Under the pieces are notes generated by a model that saw only the letters and a program-made list of their open reading frames with translations, was not told the DNA's origin and made no database searches. DNA of 64,000 bases from Pseudoalteromonas sp. OOF1S-7 (GTDB lineage Bacteria > Pseudomonadota > Gammaproteobacteria > Enterobacterales > Alteromonadaceae), in assembly GCF_022347765.1 (NCBI RefSeq), contig NZ_JAKRFZ010000001.1:186001-250000 (forward strand), read 5' to 3'. The number at the start of each line of letters is the position of its first letter. Position 1 is the first letter of the stretch. A program made the translations under genes and the position numbers. This document shows positions 36,039-44,072 of this stretch, one piece after another.

Positions 36039-36070
36039 AAAAAAGTTGCCCGACCTTAACTGCGGGCAAC
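36039..36070 (-). terminator. Terminator of the DUF998 gene
   Basis: GTTGCCCG (36045-36052) pairs with CGGGCAAC (36063-36070), with an A run at 36039-36044 giving T on the minus strand; lies between convergent genes. Confidence 0.8.
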
Positions 36071-36075
36071 GCTTA

Positions 36076-36681
36076 TTACATCAAAACCAGAGAAAATACG
36101 CTCAGCCAAACTAACTGAGTCCAGTAGGACAAACGCTGGTACAAACCAGCACCGCGCTTGATGTGAAATGCTCGAATCAGTTTAACCGTGAAAAACAGTG
36201 ATGCAAGGACCACCGTGACAGAAAAAACACGAAACCAGGGCGCGACCAGCTCTGAGTCCGGGCTGATGGCCACAAACACCGGTGCAAGCAGCAGGGTTAA
36301 CATGACAACAGAACCTGCGGTTGAATGGATCAGGCAATGGCGACTGGGTGTGGTCGTATAGGGGTCTTTATCCATTGGGAAGTAACCTGCAAACCAAGTG
36401 CCTATACCATGAAACATGATCAGCACACCCGTGATATAGAATGCGATGCTGGCATTTGGCAGCTGAGTAACATGCCAGCCAAAGACCGTAAACATCACGC
36501 TTAACGGATAATTATTAATCCAGGGAGACAGCCTCTGAGTTGGGCTCCCCGCCGCCCCCAGTTCACTGCAAAACTGGTTAATATGATCATAGTTAGGATA
36601 AAACCGACCCGCAATATAAACGCCGCATGTGATCCAAACGGTCGCTATCAGGCCCAATAACGCTGCAAAAAATTCAAACAT
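36076..36681 (-). CDS. DUF998 family integral membrane protein
   Basis: A 201-residue protein with about six transmembrane helices. 'FYPNYDHINQFCSELGAAGSPTQ' in the first loop is the DUF998 signature. Function unknown. The start at 36681 (MFEFFAALLG) has AGGAGG 6 bases upstream, which is decisive over the open extension to 36705. Confidence 0.88.
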   Translation of the reverse strand: MFEFFAALLGLIATVWITCGVYIAGRFYPNYDHINQFCSELGAAGSPTQRLSPWINNYPLSVMFTVFGWHVTQLPNASIAFYITGVLIMFHGIGTWFAGYFPMDKDPYTTTPSRHCLIHSTAGSVVMLTLLLAPVFVAISPDSELVAPWFRVFSVTVVLASLFFTVKLIRAFHIKRGAGLYQRLSYWTQLVWLSVFSLVLM

Positions 36682-37124
36682 CCTCTTCCTCCTTGGTCCA
36701 GGCACAGCTATCGATGACGGTTAAGGCTTATCTTATTGTTCTGCACTAACTCAATAAAATTTGTATATTTAGTGCTAATAAAACGTACCTAAAAATGAAT
36801 CAGATTGCAAACCATATGCGTTACTCGATCACAACGACTACACCGGCCCTGGCAGATAACCCATAAAAACAACTTCTTTTATATCATGAAGATATAGCTA
36901 GATAGTGATTTGATCGCTTTGTATTGTGAGTAAAATATAGACAGACATTAAGTAGATCACATAATATTAAACTTGTTCACATTCAATGACACTAAAACAC
37001 AAAAAAGGTCATTGCCTGTGAAGGGATCAAGATAATACCAATTTGCTTAGTTAAGTGTTCTATTTGCTCCTTCAAATTGAACAGGTATTGAGTGAAATTG
37101 GTATAATACATGAAGGAAACTAAC
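36682..37124. other. AT-rich intergenic region with a MITE-like element
   Basis: No gene is visible until 37125. Positions 37035-37104 are a small inverted-repeat element; the remainder is low-complexity AT-rich sequence. Confidence 0.5.
37035..37104. repeat. MITE-like palindromic element, 70 bases
   Basis: Ends are inverted repeats ATACCAATTT (37035-37044) and AAATTGGTAT (37095-37104). Its right 40 bases match the right end of a larger element at 60171-60392. It is too short to code for anything and lies 20 bases before the small secreted-protein gene, so it may carry part of its promoter. Confidence 0.7.
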
Positions 37125-37355
37125 ATGAAGAAGCTTATAACACTCTGTACCATTGCAGCGGGCATGTTCACACTCAGCGCTACAACTCAGGCCCGGGGCA
37201 TCGACCCGGGAAATTTTCGCTACTATCACTTCCAGTGCCTCGATAGCAACCAAGTTCAGTTGTGGTTTAAAATTTCGCAGACTTACATCCCAAATTTGGG
37301 TGCTATATGTGAAAACGATGGCGGCAGACTCAAAGTGACCAAAGTATACTGGTAA
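37125..37355 (+). CDS. Small secreted protein with two cysteines
   Basis: A 76-residue precursor with a clear signal peptide (residues 1-24, ends TQARG) and a mature part of about 52 residues containing two cysteines (HFQCLDSN and GAICENDG) that could form one disulfide. AAGGA lies 7 bases before the ATG. It matches no family I know; an inhibitor, toxin or envelope peptide is possible. Confidence 0.7.
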   Translation: MKKLITLCTIAAGMFTLSATTQARGIDPGNFRYYHFQCLDSNQVQLWFKISQTYIPNLGAICENDGGRLKVTKVYW

Positions 37356-37500
37356 CAACACACAGCGAATTAGCCAGTACGATTCGGTTTGCAGTATGGT
37401 GACGGTTGACCATGTTACGTTACAGCTAGCCAAAACCACGCTGCTCCCATGTTCTGCTGCACTCTTACAACACCCTAAAGCTTGTTTAGCGACTTCAGGT

Positions 37501-37797
37501 TTATTTTTCATAGCCCGAAATAATTGTGGTATGCGCAACCGACGCATCAAAGTAGCGCGCTTTTACCTGCAGGTAGTCTTCGTCTGAGAAAAAGCGCTCA
37601 GACATTTCTTTACTTGGAAACTGGATCGTAAAGACCCGGTTGATTGGTTTATCCGTTTCAGATTGCAATACTTCGCTGACGACAAAATCGAACCCAAACC
37701 CACCCTGATAAACGCTCAAAATAGGCTTCATCGCAGCACGATATTGGGCGTACACCTCATTATCTGATACCGCTAACCCGACGAGATATTCATACAT
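37501..37797 (-). CDS. DUF1330 family protein
   Basis: A 98-residue protein of the dimeric alpha-beta barrel (ferredoxin-like) superfamily: 'MYEYLVGLAVSDNEVYAQYRAAMKPILSVYQGGFGF' followed by 'NRVFTIQFPSKEMSERFFSDEDYLQVKARYFD' matches DUF1330. No biochemical role is known. AGAGAAG precedes the ATG; an in-frame extension to 37860 lacks a site. Confidence 0.82.
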   Translation of the reverse strand: MYEYLVGLAVSDNEVYAQYRAAMKPILSVYQGGFGFDFVVSEVLQSETDKPINRVFTIQFPSKEMSERFFSDEDYLQVKARYFDASVAHTTIISGYEK

Positions 37798-37899
37798 AAT
37801 TATTACTTCTCTTTTTAAAATGTCCTGCCAATGTAGAAACTGACTCCGCCCGTTTAGCACATGGTATATTCAGCTGGCAGTGAAAAATCATACGGCTCA

Positions 37900-38490
37900 T
37901 CAGCGAGCCACCTTGTTCTTGTTACTCACACGTTTTTGCCTAGTCAAATACGCCGCCCCCATTCCGCTGATAAAGCCAAAGATATGGCTTGAGCTGCTGG
38001 TCTGAGCGGAGAAATCGAGCAAAGTCGCTAAAAAGCTGATATTGGCATAATAAGTAAGCACCAGTAAGGCGATAAAACTGAGCACACCCAGTACGTTGCG
38101 ATTAAACAATGCGGCACCAAGCAACAGGCCAAAATAGCCCATAACCAGACCGGATGCACCAATGTGATTGCCTGAACCTGCAAAGAGCCAGACGAGTAAC
38201 CCGGTCGCAACCAGGATTAGCAGTGTCGCGCTTTTAAACTTGGGTAACCTCGCGGCCAGATAACCACTGATAGAGAGGCCCAGCAGATTACTCATTAAAT
38301 GACCCCAGCTGCCATGGACAAAAGGCGCGGTGATGACACCACTCAGGTAATACTCATTATGTGGGATGATCCCGAGTCGACCCACCGGCAAGCCAATCAC
38401 GCTCCCCAACAGCTGCATCGCAATCATCACAGCCATTGCGTATAAAACCAGCTTAAAATTGGGTGGAAAAACCAGCGCACGCGTACTCAT
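37900..38490 (-). CDS. Rhomboid-family intramembrane serine protease
   Basis: A 196-residue membrane protein with six helices. The catalytic serine is in GASG (IGASGLVMGYFGLLLG) and the histidine in SSHIFGFISGMGAAYL, with the HGSWGHLMSNLLGL loop typical of rhomboids. It would cleave membrane proteins within the lipid bilayer; some marine relatives are rhombosortases that process GlyGly-CTERM proteins, but this cannot be decided here. Confidence 0.87.
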   Translation of the reverse strand: MSTRALVFPPNFKLVLYAMAVMIAMQLLGSVIGLPVGRLGIIPHNEYYLSGVITAPFVHGSWGHLMSNLLGLSISGYLAARLPKFKSATLLILVATGLLVWLFAGSGNHIGASGLVMGYFGLLLGAALFNRNVLGVLSFIALLVLTYYANISFLATLLDFSAQTSSSSHIFGFISGMGAAYLTRQKRVSNKNKVAR

Positions 38491-38535
38491 TTATGTCCTT
38501 GTCATATTTCTGTTAGAAGTTGTCAGAATTCAAAC

Positions 38536-38566
38536 AAAAAAATAGCGCCATGAGGCGCTATTTTTC
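38536..38566 (-). terminator. Terminator of the ybaB-dnaX unit
   Basis: AATAGCGCC / GGCGCTATT around ATGA, with A and T runs on both sides, 13 bases past the ybaB stop. ybaB therefore ends the transcript here, not at recR. Confidence 0.88.
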
Positions 38567-38578
38567 TTTTACTTTCAA

Positions 38579-38905
38579 TTAAAACGGCATCTTGAATCCC
38601 GGAGGCATCTGCATACCGCCGGTGACTTCTGACATGCGCTTTTGCGACTCTTCACCTACACGGCGTACAGCGTCATTGACCGCTGCTGCCAGCAAGTCTT
38701 CGATCATGTCTTTGTCGTCTTCCATCAGGCTTTCGTCGATCTCTACGCGGCGTACATTGTGGCTACCCAGCATAGTGACTTTAACCAGGCCTGCGCCGGC
38801 TTCACCAACGACTTCCAGGCTTTTAATCTCTTCCTGGGCTTTTTCCATGCGCTCTTGCATTTGCTGCGCCTGCTTCATGATATTGCCCATTCCACCTTTA
38901 AACAT
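38579..38905 (-). CDS. ybaB: YbaB/EbfC nucleoid-associated protein
   Basis: A 108-residue DNA-binding protein forming a tweezer-like dimer. '[27 protein letters not shown]' and '[18 protein letters not shown]' are family hallmarks, and the tail [13 protein letters not shown] is typical. It is 67 bases downstream of dnaX. In E. coli recR follows; here a terminator and unrelated genes do. Confidence 0.95.
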   Translation of the reverse strand: MFKGGMGNIMKQAQQMQERMEKAQEEIKSLEVVGEAGAGLVKVTMLGSHNVRRVEIDESLMEDDKDMIEDLLAAAVNDAVRRVGEESQKRMSEVTGGMQMPPGFKMPF

Positions 38906-38972
38906 AGTCTGCTCTCTTACACTTCAAAAATTAAAACTCTATGGGACACAAGATAAGGGCTTACTTGCGCAA

Positions 38973-41465
38973 TTACAATGCCCTTACCGATTTTTCGTCT
39001 ACCGAGGCCTCAAACTCGCGGGCAAAGGCCTGGATCACGGGATCGTTATTAACCGCATCGACCGCCTGCAGGTATCTCTGCTGATCGATATCCTGCTGGA
39101 TAAGAAATGGCGTGTTGTTCACCACGTCAACAAATTCAATATTTAGCTCTACCGACGCATTGAGTCGCTCAGCCAGGCTTTCATGAAGTTTCTCTCTGAG
39201 CATACTGGAATCCAGATGCTGCTGACTCTGCTCCACCTGCAAAATACATTGCTGGCCCTGCTGGTTGAACATGGCATGCAACGCAAACTGTCTGACCCGG
39301 CCACCCAGCTGCATTTGTTCAATCATCTGGGCCCAGTCATCCTTTTGATGGGCGAATTTAATATCGCTGATTGGGCTGACAAAGTTCTCTGGTGCAGGGA
39401 TTTCCAGAGCTGTTTCCTGAATATCCTGCTCTCCCGGTGCCTGCGGTGCTAACTGCTCCAGCAGCTCAGGGGCCAGCTTGCTTTCATCTTTTTTAAAGCG
39501 CTCCGCCATCTCGGGCTTTTTGGCTTTGCGTTGCGGTGCCACAGGCTGAGAAGCCAGCTGCGCCTGCTGGGGGGCCTGTTCTGCATACTGGCTATCATCA
39601 GTAAGCGGGGCTGACGGTAATCGTCTGCCTGACGCAACAGCACCGGGCACCGTACCGGCTCCCTGTTGCGGCTCAGACTTTTTTGCTTCGCCCTCTCCTC
39701 CCAGTAACCTGCCAGCGCCAGAGATTTGCCGATTTTGTAAAATACGAGCAATGGCCGACTGCGCTTGTTGCTGCTTTTGTGCCAGCTGCTGAACAGGAGT
39801 ATGCTCTGACTCTTGCGAGCCCTGCGTCTGCTGCGGTGCATTGCTTTGCTGTTGAACGGGCTCTGGCTGCTGCACTGGTGCGCTCTGATGTTGCTCATAG
39901 CCCTGTGATTCGGCCTGAGCCATGATGTCCTGATATTGTTGTTCAATCGAGACATCTTCCGGTGACGGCGGAGCTGCTGGAGGTGCTGTGTGTACCGGGA
40001 CCGTGTCTGTAAATTGTGCAGCAGATGACGATTCCTCTGGGCCTAATTTAGATTCAGACTTTTGCTGTTCACGGGCAGACGGAGGCTGACCGACGACCTG
40101 CGCATCGTGTTGTTGCATCGCTGCTGTCGTAGTTTGCTGATGCGCTTGCGCTGAGCCTTGCTGCTGAGCTTTCTCTGCAATATTTTGCGGCGCCGGTGCG
40201 AGCTGAGATTCAGAAGTAACAACCTGGCTTTGTGGCGCTGCATTTTGATGTTCAGGAACAGGTGTGTTGTTCTGAGCCTGCGGACCACGCTGTTTGGCAC
40301 TTAACATATCCCGCAGTTTGCCGACTTTACCCGGATCCTTTGCAGCTCCCGCAGGCGTCGGACCAGCGGCCTGAGAAAAGTCGGCACGTTCAAACGCCAG
40401 TAATCTCAGCATGATCATTTCAAAACCAAGCCTGGGTTCAGGTGCCCAGCTTAAGTCTTTTTTACCCGCAAGCAGCAACTGGTACATAAACTGGGTGTCT
40501 TGCGGTGTTAGCTGTTGGGCAAGTGTCTTCACCTGCTCGGCTTCAAACTGGCCAAAATTGGCAGCCTGAGGTACGAGCTGCGTAAGCTGTACAAGATGCA
40601 GCAGGCTGATCAGATCATCCAGCACGCTGGCGAAGTTACCGTTTTTCAGCGCTATGTCGGCCACTTCTGCCAACAGAGTTTCGCCCTCTTGTGACAATAT
40701 GGCAGCCATGAGTAATACGGCATGGCTGCTGTCCATCAGGCCGAGCATTTGCTGTACGGCCGGTAAGGTCAACTCACCATTGGTCTGCGCGATTGCCTGA
40801 TCGGTCAGACTCAGCGCATCACGCATACTGCCATCTGCTGCCTTTGCCAAGACTTCCAGTGCCGTCTCTTCGAAATTGACGGACTCCTGAGGCAAGATCT
40901 GCGACAACTGCATTACAATCTGGCTCTGTGCCATCGCATTAAGGTTAAACTGCAGACACCGCGATAAAATGGTGATCGGTAACTTTTGCGGATCGGTGGT
41001 TGCCAGAAGGAACTTAACGTGTTCCGGCGGCTCTTCCAGGGTTTTCAGTAACGCATTAAAACTGTGCTTTGACAACATGTGTACTTCGTCTATCAGATAC
41101 ACTTTATAACGACCACGCGTTGGCGCGTATTGCACGTTGTCCAAAATTTCTCTGGTGTCTTCCACTTTCGTACGCGATGCCGCATCTATCTCGATGAGAT
41201 CAATAAACTTACCGGCTTCGATCTCTTCACACGCACTACATTGACCACATGGAGTGGAGGTGATCCCCACTTCACAGTTCAGGCTCTTGGCAAAGATCCT
41301 GGCAATGGTTGTTTTGCCCACTCCCCGAGTGCCGGTAAACAGATAAGCATGATGCAGACGCTGCTCATTCAGTGCATTGATGAGTGCTTGTTTAACATGC
41401 TCCTGTCCCATCATTTCGTGGAACGACTGCGGACGCCATTTACGCGCCAGAACCTGATAACTCAT
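38973..41465 (-). CDS. dnaX: DNA polymerase III subunits tau and gamma
   Basis: An 830-residue clamp-loader ATPase, the tau form. The AAA+ module (residues 1-370) has Walker A GTRGVGKTT, the C4 zinc site 'CEVGITSTPCGQCSAC' and LIDEVHMLS. From about 375 to 640 runs a Gln/Pro/Ala-rich linker that makes the protein longer than E. coli tau (643). The C-terminal part binds polymerase alpha and helicase. A programmed -1 frameshift at codons 595-596 (see separate entry) should give a shortened gamma of 597 residues. It lies between apt and ybaB on the same strand, the standard order. Confidence 0.96.
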   Translation of the reverse strand: MSYQVLARKWRPQSFHEMMGQEHVKQALINALNEQRLHHAYLFTGTRGVGKTTIARIFAKSLNCEVGITSTPCGQCSACEEIEAGKFIDLIEIDAASRTKVEDTREILDNVQYAPTRGRYKVYLIDEVHMLSKHSFNALLKTLEEPPEHVKFLLATTDPQKLPITILSRCLQFNLNAMAQSQIVMQLSQILPQESVNFEETALEVLAKAADGSMRDALSLTDQAIAQTNGELTLPAVQQMLGLMDSSHAVLLMAAILSQEGETLLAEVADIALKNGNFASVLDDLISLLHLVQLTQLVPQAANFGQFEAEQVKTLAQQLTPQDTQFMYQLLLAGKKDLSWAPEPRLGFEMIMLRLLAFERADFSQAAGPTPAGAAKDPGKVGKLRDMLSAKQRGPQAQNNTPVPEHQNAAPQSQVVTSESQLAPAPQNIAEKAQQQGSAQAHQQTTTAAMQQHDAQVVGQPPSAREQQKSESKLGPEESSSAAQFTDTVPVHTAPPAAPPSPEDVSIEQQYQDIMAQAESQGYEQHQSAPVQQPEPVQQQSNAPQQTQGSQESEHTPVQQLAQKQQQAQSAIARILQNRQISGAGRLLGGEGEAKKSEPQQGAGTVPGAVASGRRLPSAPLTDDSQYAEQAPQQAQLASQPVAPQRKAKKPEMAERFKKDESKLAPELLEQLAPQAPGEQDIQETALEIPAPENFVSPISDIKFAHQKDDWAQMIEQMQLGGRVRQFALHAMFNQQGQQCILQVEQSQQHLDSSMLREKLHESLAERLNASVELNIEFVDVVNNTPFLIQQDIDQQRYLQAVDAVNNDPVIQAFAREFEASVDEKSVRAL
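39633..39702 (-). other. dnaX: dnaX programmed -1 ribosomal frameshift signal
   Basis: All three elements known from E. coli are present on the minus strand: a Shine-Dalgarno-like GGGAGGAGAG (39702-39693), the slippery heptamer A AAA AAG in the correct frame (39684-39678), and 7 bases later a stem of CGCAACAG with CTGTTGCG (39670-39663 with 39640-39633). After slipping, the next codons are GTC TGA, so gamma ends at 39673. Confidence 0.9.
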
Positions 41466-41471
41466 AGTGCG

Positions 41472-42017
41472 TTACTCGCCGTCAAAATCGACCAGCTTAA
41501 GTACTTTAATGCCCATGCCCGTGACGCGCTTTTCTCCACCCAGTTCAGGCAAAGAAATTACAAACGCGGCATCAGTGGCTTTACCACCAAGGCGTTCAAC
41601 CAACTTAGCGGTTGCTTCAATGGTACCGCCTGTTGCCAGCAAGTCATCAACCAACAGAACTTTATCACCCTCTTGAATCGAATCAGTGTGCAACTCCAGC
41701 ACATCTTCACCATATTCAAGCTGGTAAGACTGGCTGATCACTTCGCGCGGAAGCTTGCCTGGTTTACGTACCGGAATAAAAGGCAAGCCCAGTTCGTAGG
41801 CCAAAGGTGCGCCAAAAATAAAGCCGCGAGATTCAGTCCCTATAACTTTTGTAAAACCTTGGTCTTTGTACGCTTCAATAAGGCAATCCATGGTTGCCTT
41901 AAACGCCGCCGGGTTGGCCAACAAGGTCGTTACATCGCGGAACATGATCCCTTCTTTTGGGTAGTTTGGAACCGTCGCGATGCTGTCTTTAATCAGTGAC
42001 AAATTAGCTTGTGTCAT
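41472..42017 (-). CDS. apt: Adenine phosphoribosyltransferase
   Basis: A 181-residue purine salvage enzyme making AMP from adenine and PRPP. The PRPP-binding motif is [13 protein letters not shown], and the hood motif '[31 protein letters not shown]' is diagnostic. The ATG at 42017 ([10 protein letters not shown]) gives the usual length; an upstream TTG extension is less likely. Six bases separate its stop from the dnaX start, so the two are co-transcribed. Confidence 0.95.
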   Translation of the reverse strand: MTQANLSLIKDSIATVPNYPKEGIMFRDVTTLLANPAAFKATMDCLIEAYKDQGFTKVIGTESRGFIFGAPLAYELGLPFIPVRKPGKLPREVISQSYQLEYGEDVLELHTDSIQEGDKVLLVDDLLATGGTIEATAKLVERLGGKATDAAFVISLPELGGEKRVTGMGIKVLKLVDFDGE

Positions 42018-42130
42018 AATCGGATGCTTAATTAGTTTTAATTTCAAAGAGCTCGATTATAACAAGAAAGCAATGACATGAAATGCCAGAAAGGTGGATT
42101 TTACGATAAATTCATAAAGTTCGGATTGAA

Positions 42131-42161
42131 AAAAAGCCACCCAATCTGTAGGCGGCTTTTT
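42131..42161 (-). terminator. Terminator of the 40-residue protein gene
   Basis: AAAAAGCC (42131-42138) pairs with GGCTTTTT (42154-42161); ends 32 bases beyond the small gene's stop. Confidence 0.75.
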
Positions 42162-42193
42162 AACTCTGAAAAACAGAAGGCTCTAAGTAGCGA

Positions 42194-42316
42194 TTAAGCG
42201 CTCAGTGCAGTGGCCCAGCCAAGAATTGCATTCAGACATCCAATGCCAGCAAATACAGCGACAAAAGCCAGGAAATACTTCGCGTTGAACGGATCTTTGA
42301 AATCACCTTTAGACAT
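42194..42316 (-). CDS. Small membrane protein, 40 residues
   Basis: Reads MSKGDFKDPFNAKYF followed by a hydrophobic stretch (about residues 14-36, one transmembrane helix with a single Cys) and ends in TALSA. An AAGGTAG ribosome site lies 5-6 bases before the ATG and a terminator follows the stop, so it has the signals of a real monocistronic gene. I do not recognise the family. Confidence 0.65.
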   Translation of the reverse strand: MSKGDFKDPFNAKYFLAFVAVFAGIGCLNAILGWATALSA

Positions 42317-42464
42317 ATTACTACCTTTATTTTTAAGCGCTGGGTGAGCAAGCAGCATGTTGCCTGGCACAAGTGTCCAAGCTTAACTGCCTGTACAGCA
42401 CTCAGCATAAGCACGACAAAACGGCGCCCATAATAATCGAACTTAGATGGCTGATAAAGGGGTA

Positions 42465-43211
42465 TTATGCTTTTTTATCGACCAATATACCCAGACGAGC
42501 AAACTGGCTGAGTGTCTGAACCGCCCCGTTTATCAAGGTTTGTTTATCGAACTGGCTGAATTGTTCAGCCAATTGCGTTGCCAGAGAATTTATGGTTATT
42601 CCGGGATTAACAACAATATTTTGCAGTAATAGTGCCGTCATTGGATTCGTTTCGATAAACTGCACATCAAAGGCGCGATCCCGATATACGATAAAACAAT
42701 GTGGACCCGAGGTCGCCTGAGGCTGGTGCACATCACTTATCTGATGTACTGGATACTGATAACTAACGCTGCGGGCGGCCTGTGACAGGTGTAGCCCTGA
42801 TTGCTCAGATAAAGGCAGCGGGATGGGTGATTCCTCTTTGGCCTCCTGAGCAATTGCAACTTCCAATTCTGTCCATTCATAGTGGGCCAGCTCGAGCATA
42901 AAAGGAGGATCCGAGGGCAAGGGTGTGTACGCGTCTTGCAAAAAGCTCAAAAACTCCCGACTAATATCTAAAAAATAGGGAGACTGACAGTCATGCTGAC
43001 TAAAGAAACTACGCACTAAAGTGAGCCAGGTTTGCTCATCGTAGAGACTTTTAAGTACCGGAAAGGTGGATGCGACAAACCCCTCTATATTATTGAAGAA
43101 GAGCTCACGATAAACCTGCATACGCCGGTCTTCAATACCTGCTGGTGTCGGGTGCACTGTGGGATCTTTAATGTGGGCCATAAACTCAGCCTGAACTTGC
43201 TGAAATGACAT
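42465..43211 (-). CDS. bufC: BufC/HvfC-type RiPP partner protein (DUF2063)
   Basis: A 248-residue protein of the DUF2063 family. The N-terminal part (about 1-95, 'FQQVQAEFMAHIKDPT...GIEDRRMQVYRELFFNNIEGFVASTFPVLKSL') was first annotated as DNA-binding but in this operon type serves as a partner that binds the precursor and the MNIO enzyme. The C-terminal half (about 170-245) is a winged-helix-like region. It overlaps bufB by one base (ATG within the TGA stop), so expression is coupled. The usual fourth gene, a DoxX-type BufD, is missing. Confidence 0.88.
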   Translation of the reverse strand: MSFQQVQAEFMAHIKDPTVHPTPAGIEDRRMQVYRELFFNNIEGFVASTFPVLKSLYDEQTWLTLVRSFFSQHDCQSPYFLDISREFLSFLQDAYTPLPSDPPFMLELAHYEWTELEVAIAQEAKEESPIPLPLSEQSGLHLSQAARSVSYQYPVHQISDVHQPQATSGPHCFIVYRDRAFDVQFIETNPMTALLLQNIVVNPGITINSLATQLAEQFSQFDKQTLINGAVQTLSQFARLGILVDKKA

Positions 43212-44047
43212 CAGGCGATCCCTCTTTTTGACTTGTTCAGGCTTTGTACGGCATGGATCTGGTCCACTTCTTCCAGCAACTGGGGCAAAGGTGGAATATT
43301 AAAGTCGCGCTCCAGTAATGTCGGGAACACACCGTGTATTTGATAGGCTTGTTGCAATAGCTGCCAGACCGGATCACACACCGCGTCGCCATGGGTATCC
43401 ACCAGCAGGTCTTGTTCTTCAACATAGTGTCCGGCAATATGACCATAAACGATTCGCTCGCTGGGCATTGCTGCTAAAAATTCACTGGCATTATAGCCAT
43501 GGTTAACTGAATTAACGTAGATATTGTTCACATCCAGCAACAGATCGCAATCGGCCTCTTCAAGTACAGCCAGGGTAAAATCCTGTTCGGACAACTGCTG
43601 TCCTGGTGCTGCGTAATAGGAGACGTTCTCCACGGCTATACGACGTTCGAGTCTGTCTTGCACCTCTGCAATCCGCGTTGCTGTATGCTTTACCGCTTCT
43701 TCAGTGAAAGGAATAGGCATAAGATCGTACATGTGACCATCACCAGAACAGTAACTCAAGTGTTCGCTATAGCAACGAATGCTATGCGTAGTAAAAAAAG
43801 TTTTCAAATCACTGACAAACTGAGTGTCCAGCGGTGCCGGCGATCCGAGTGATAACGACAAACCATGGCAAACAAAGGGATGCCGGGCAGTTAACTCAGA
43901 AAACTGAACTGCATATTTACCACCGAGCGTCATCCAGTTTTCAGGCGCAACTTCGTAGTAGTCAACCTGTTGAGGCGGGGAGACTAAAATATCATCTAAC
44001 ATCTCGCGCCTCAGGCCCATGCCGACCATACCAAACGGTTTATTCAT
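43211..44047 (-). CDS. bufB: BufB/HvfB-type multinuclear iron-dependent oxidase (MNIO, DUF692)
   Basis: A 278-residue TIM-barrel enzyme that uses a di- or tri-iron centre to oxidise precursor cysteines, in characterised members to oxazolone-thioamide or thiooxazole. Motifs in order: HGLSLSLGS, SEHLSY, VENVSYY, LLLDVNNIYVNSVNHG, YGHIAGHY, DTHGDAV and TLLERDFNIP, together supplying the metal ligands. The ATG at 44047 has AAGGAG 5 bases upstream; GTG at 44053 would overlap that site. It lies 25 bases after the precursor gene. Confidence 0.93.
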   Translation of the reverse strand: MNKPFGMVGMGLRREMLDDILVSPPQQVDYYEVAPENWMTLGGKYAVQFSELTARHPFVCHGLSLSLGSPAPLDTQFVSDLKTFFTTHSIRCYSEHLSYCSGDGHMYDLMPIPFTEEAVKHTATRIAEVQDRLERRIAVENVSYYAAPGQQLSEQDFTLAVLEEADCDLLLDVNNIYVNSVNHGYNASEFLAAMPSERIVYGHIAGHYVEEQDLLVDTHGDAVCDPVWQLLQQAYQIHGVFPTLLERDFNIPPLPQLLEEVDQIHAVQSLNKSKRGIA

Positions 44048-44072
44048 TGTCACTCCTTAGCCAGGTTAGACG

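Noticed and set aside
37047-37550. 167-codon open frame antisense to the small secreted protein
   Set aside because: It overlaps the better supported gene at 37125-37355, spans the MITE-like element and has no family match.
42018-42193. Purine riboswitch near apt or the purine permease gene
   Set aside because: No conserved three-way-junction sequence was recognised in either leader; only a terminator is visible here.
42232-42414. 60-codon frame overlapping the 40-residue protein gene
   Set aside because: Different frame, no ribosome site; the shorter gene has both a ribosome site and a terminator.
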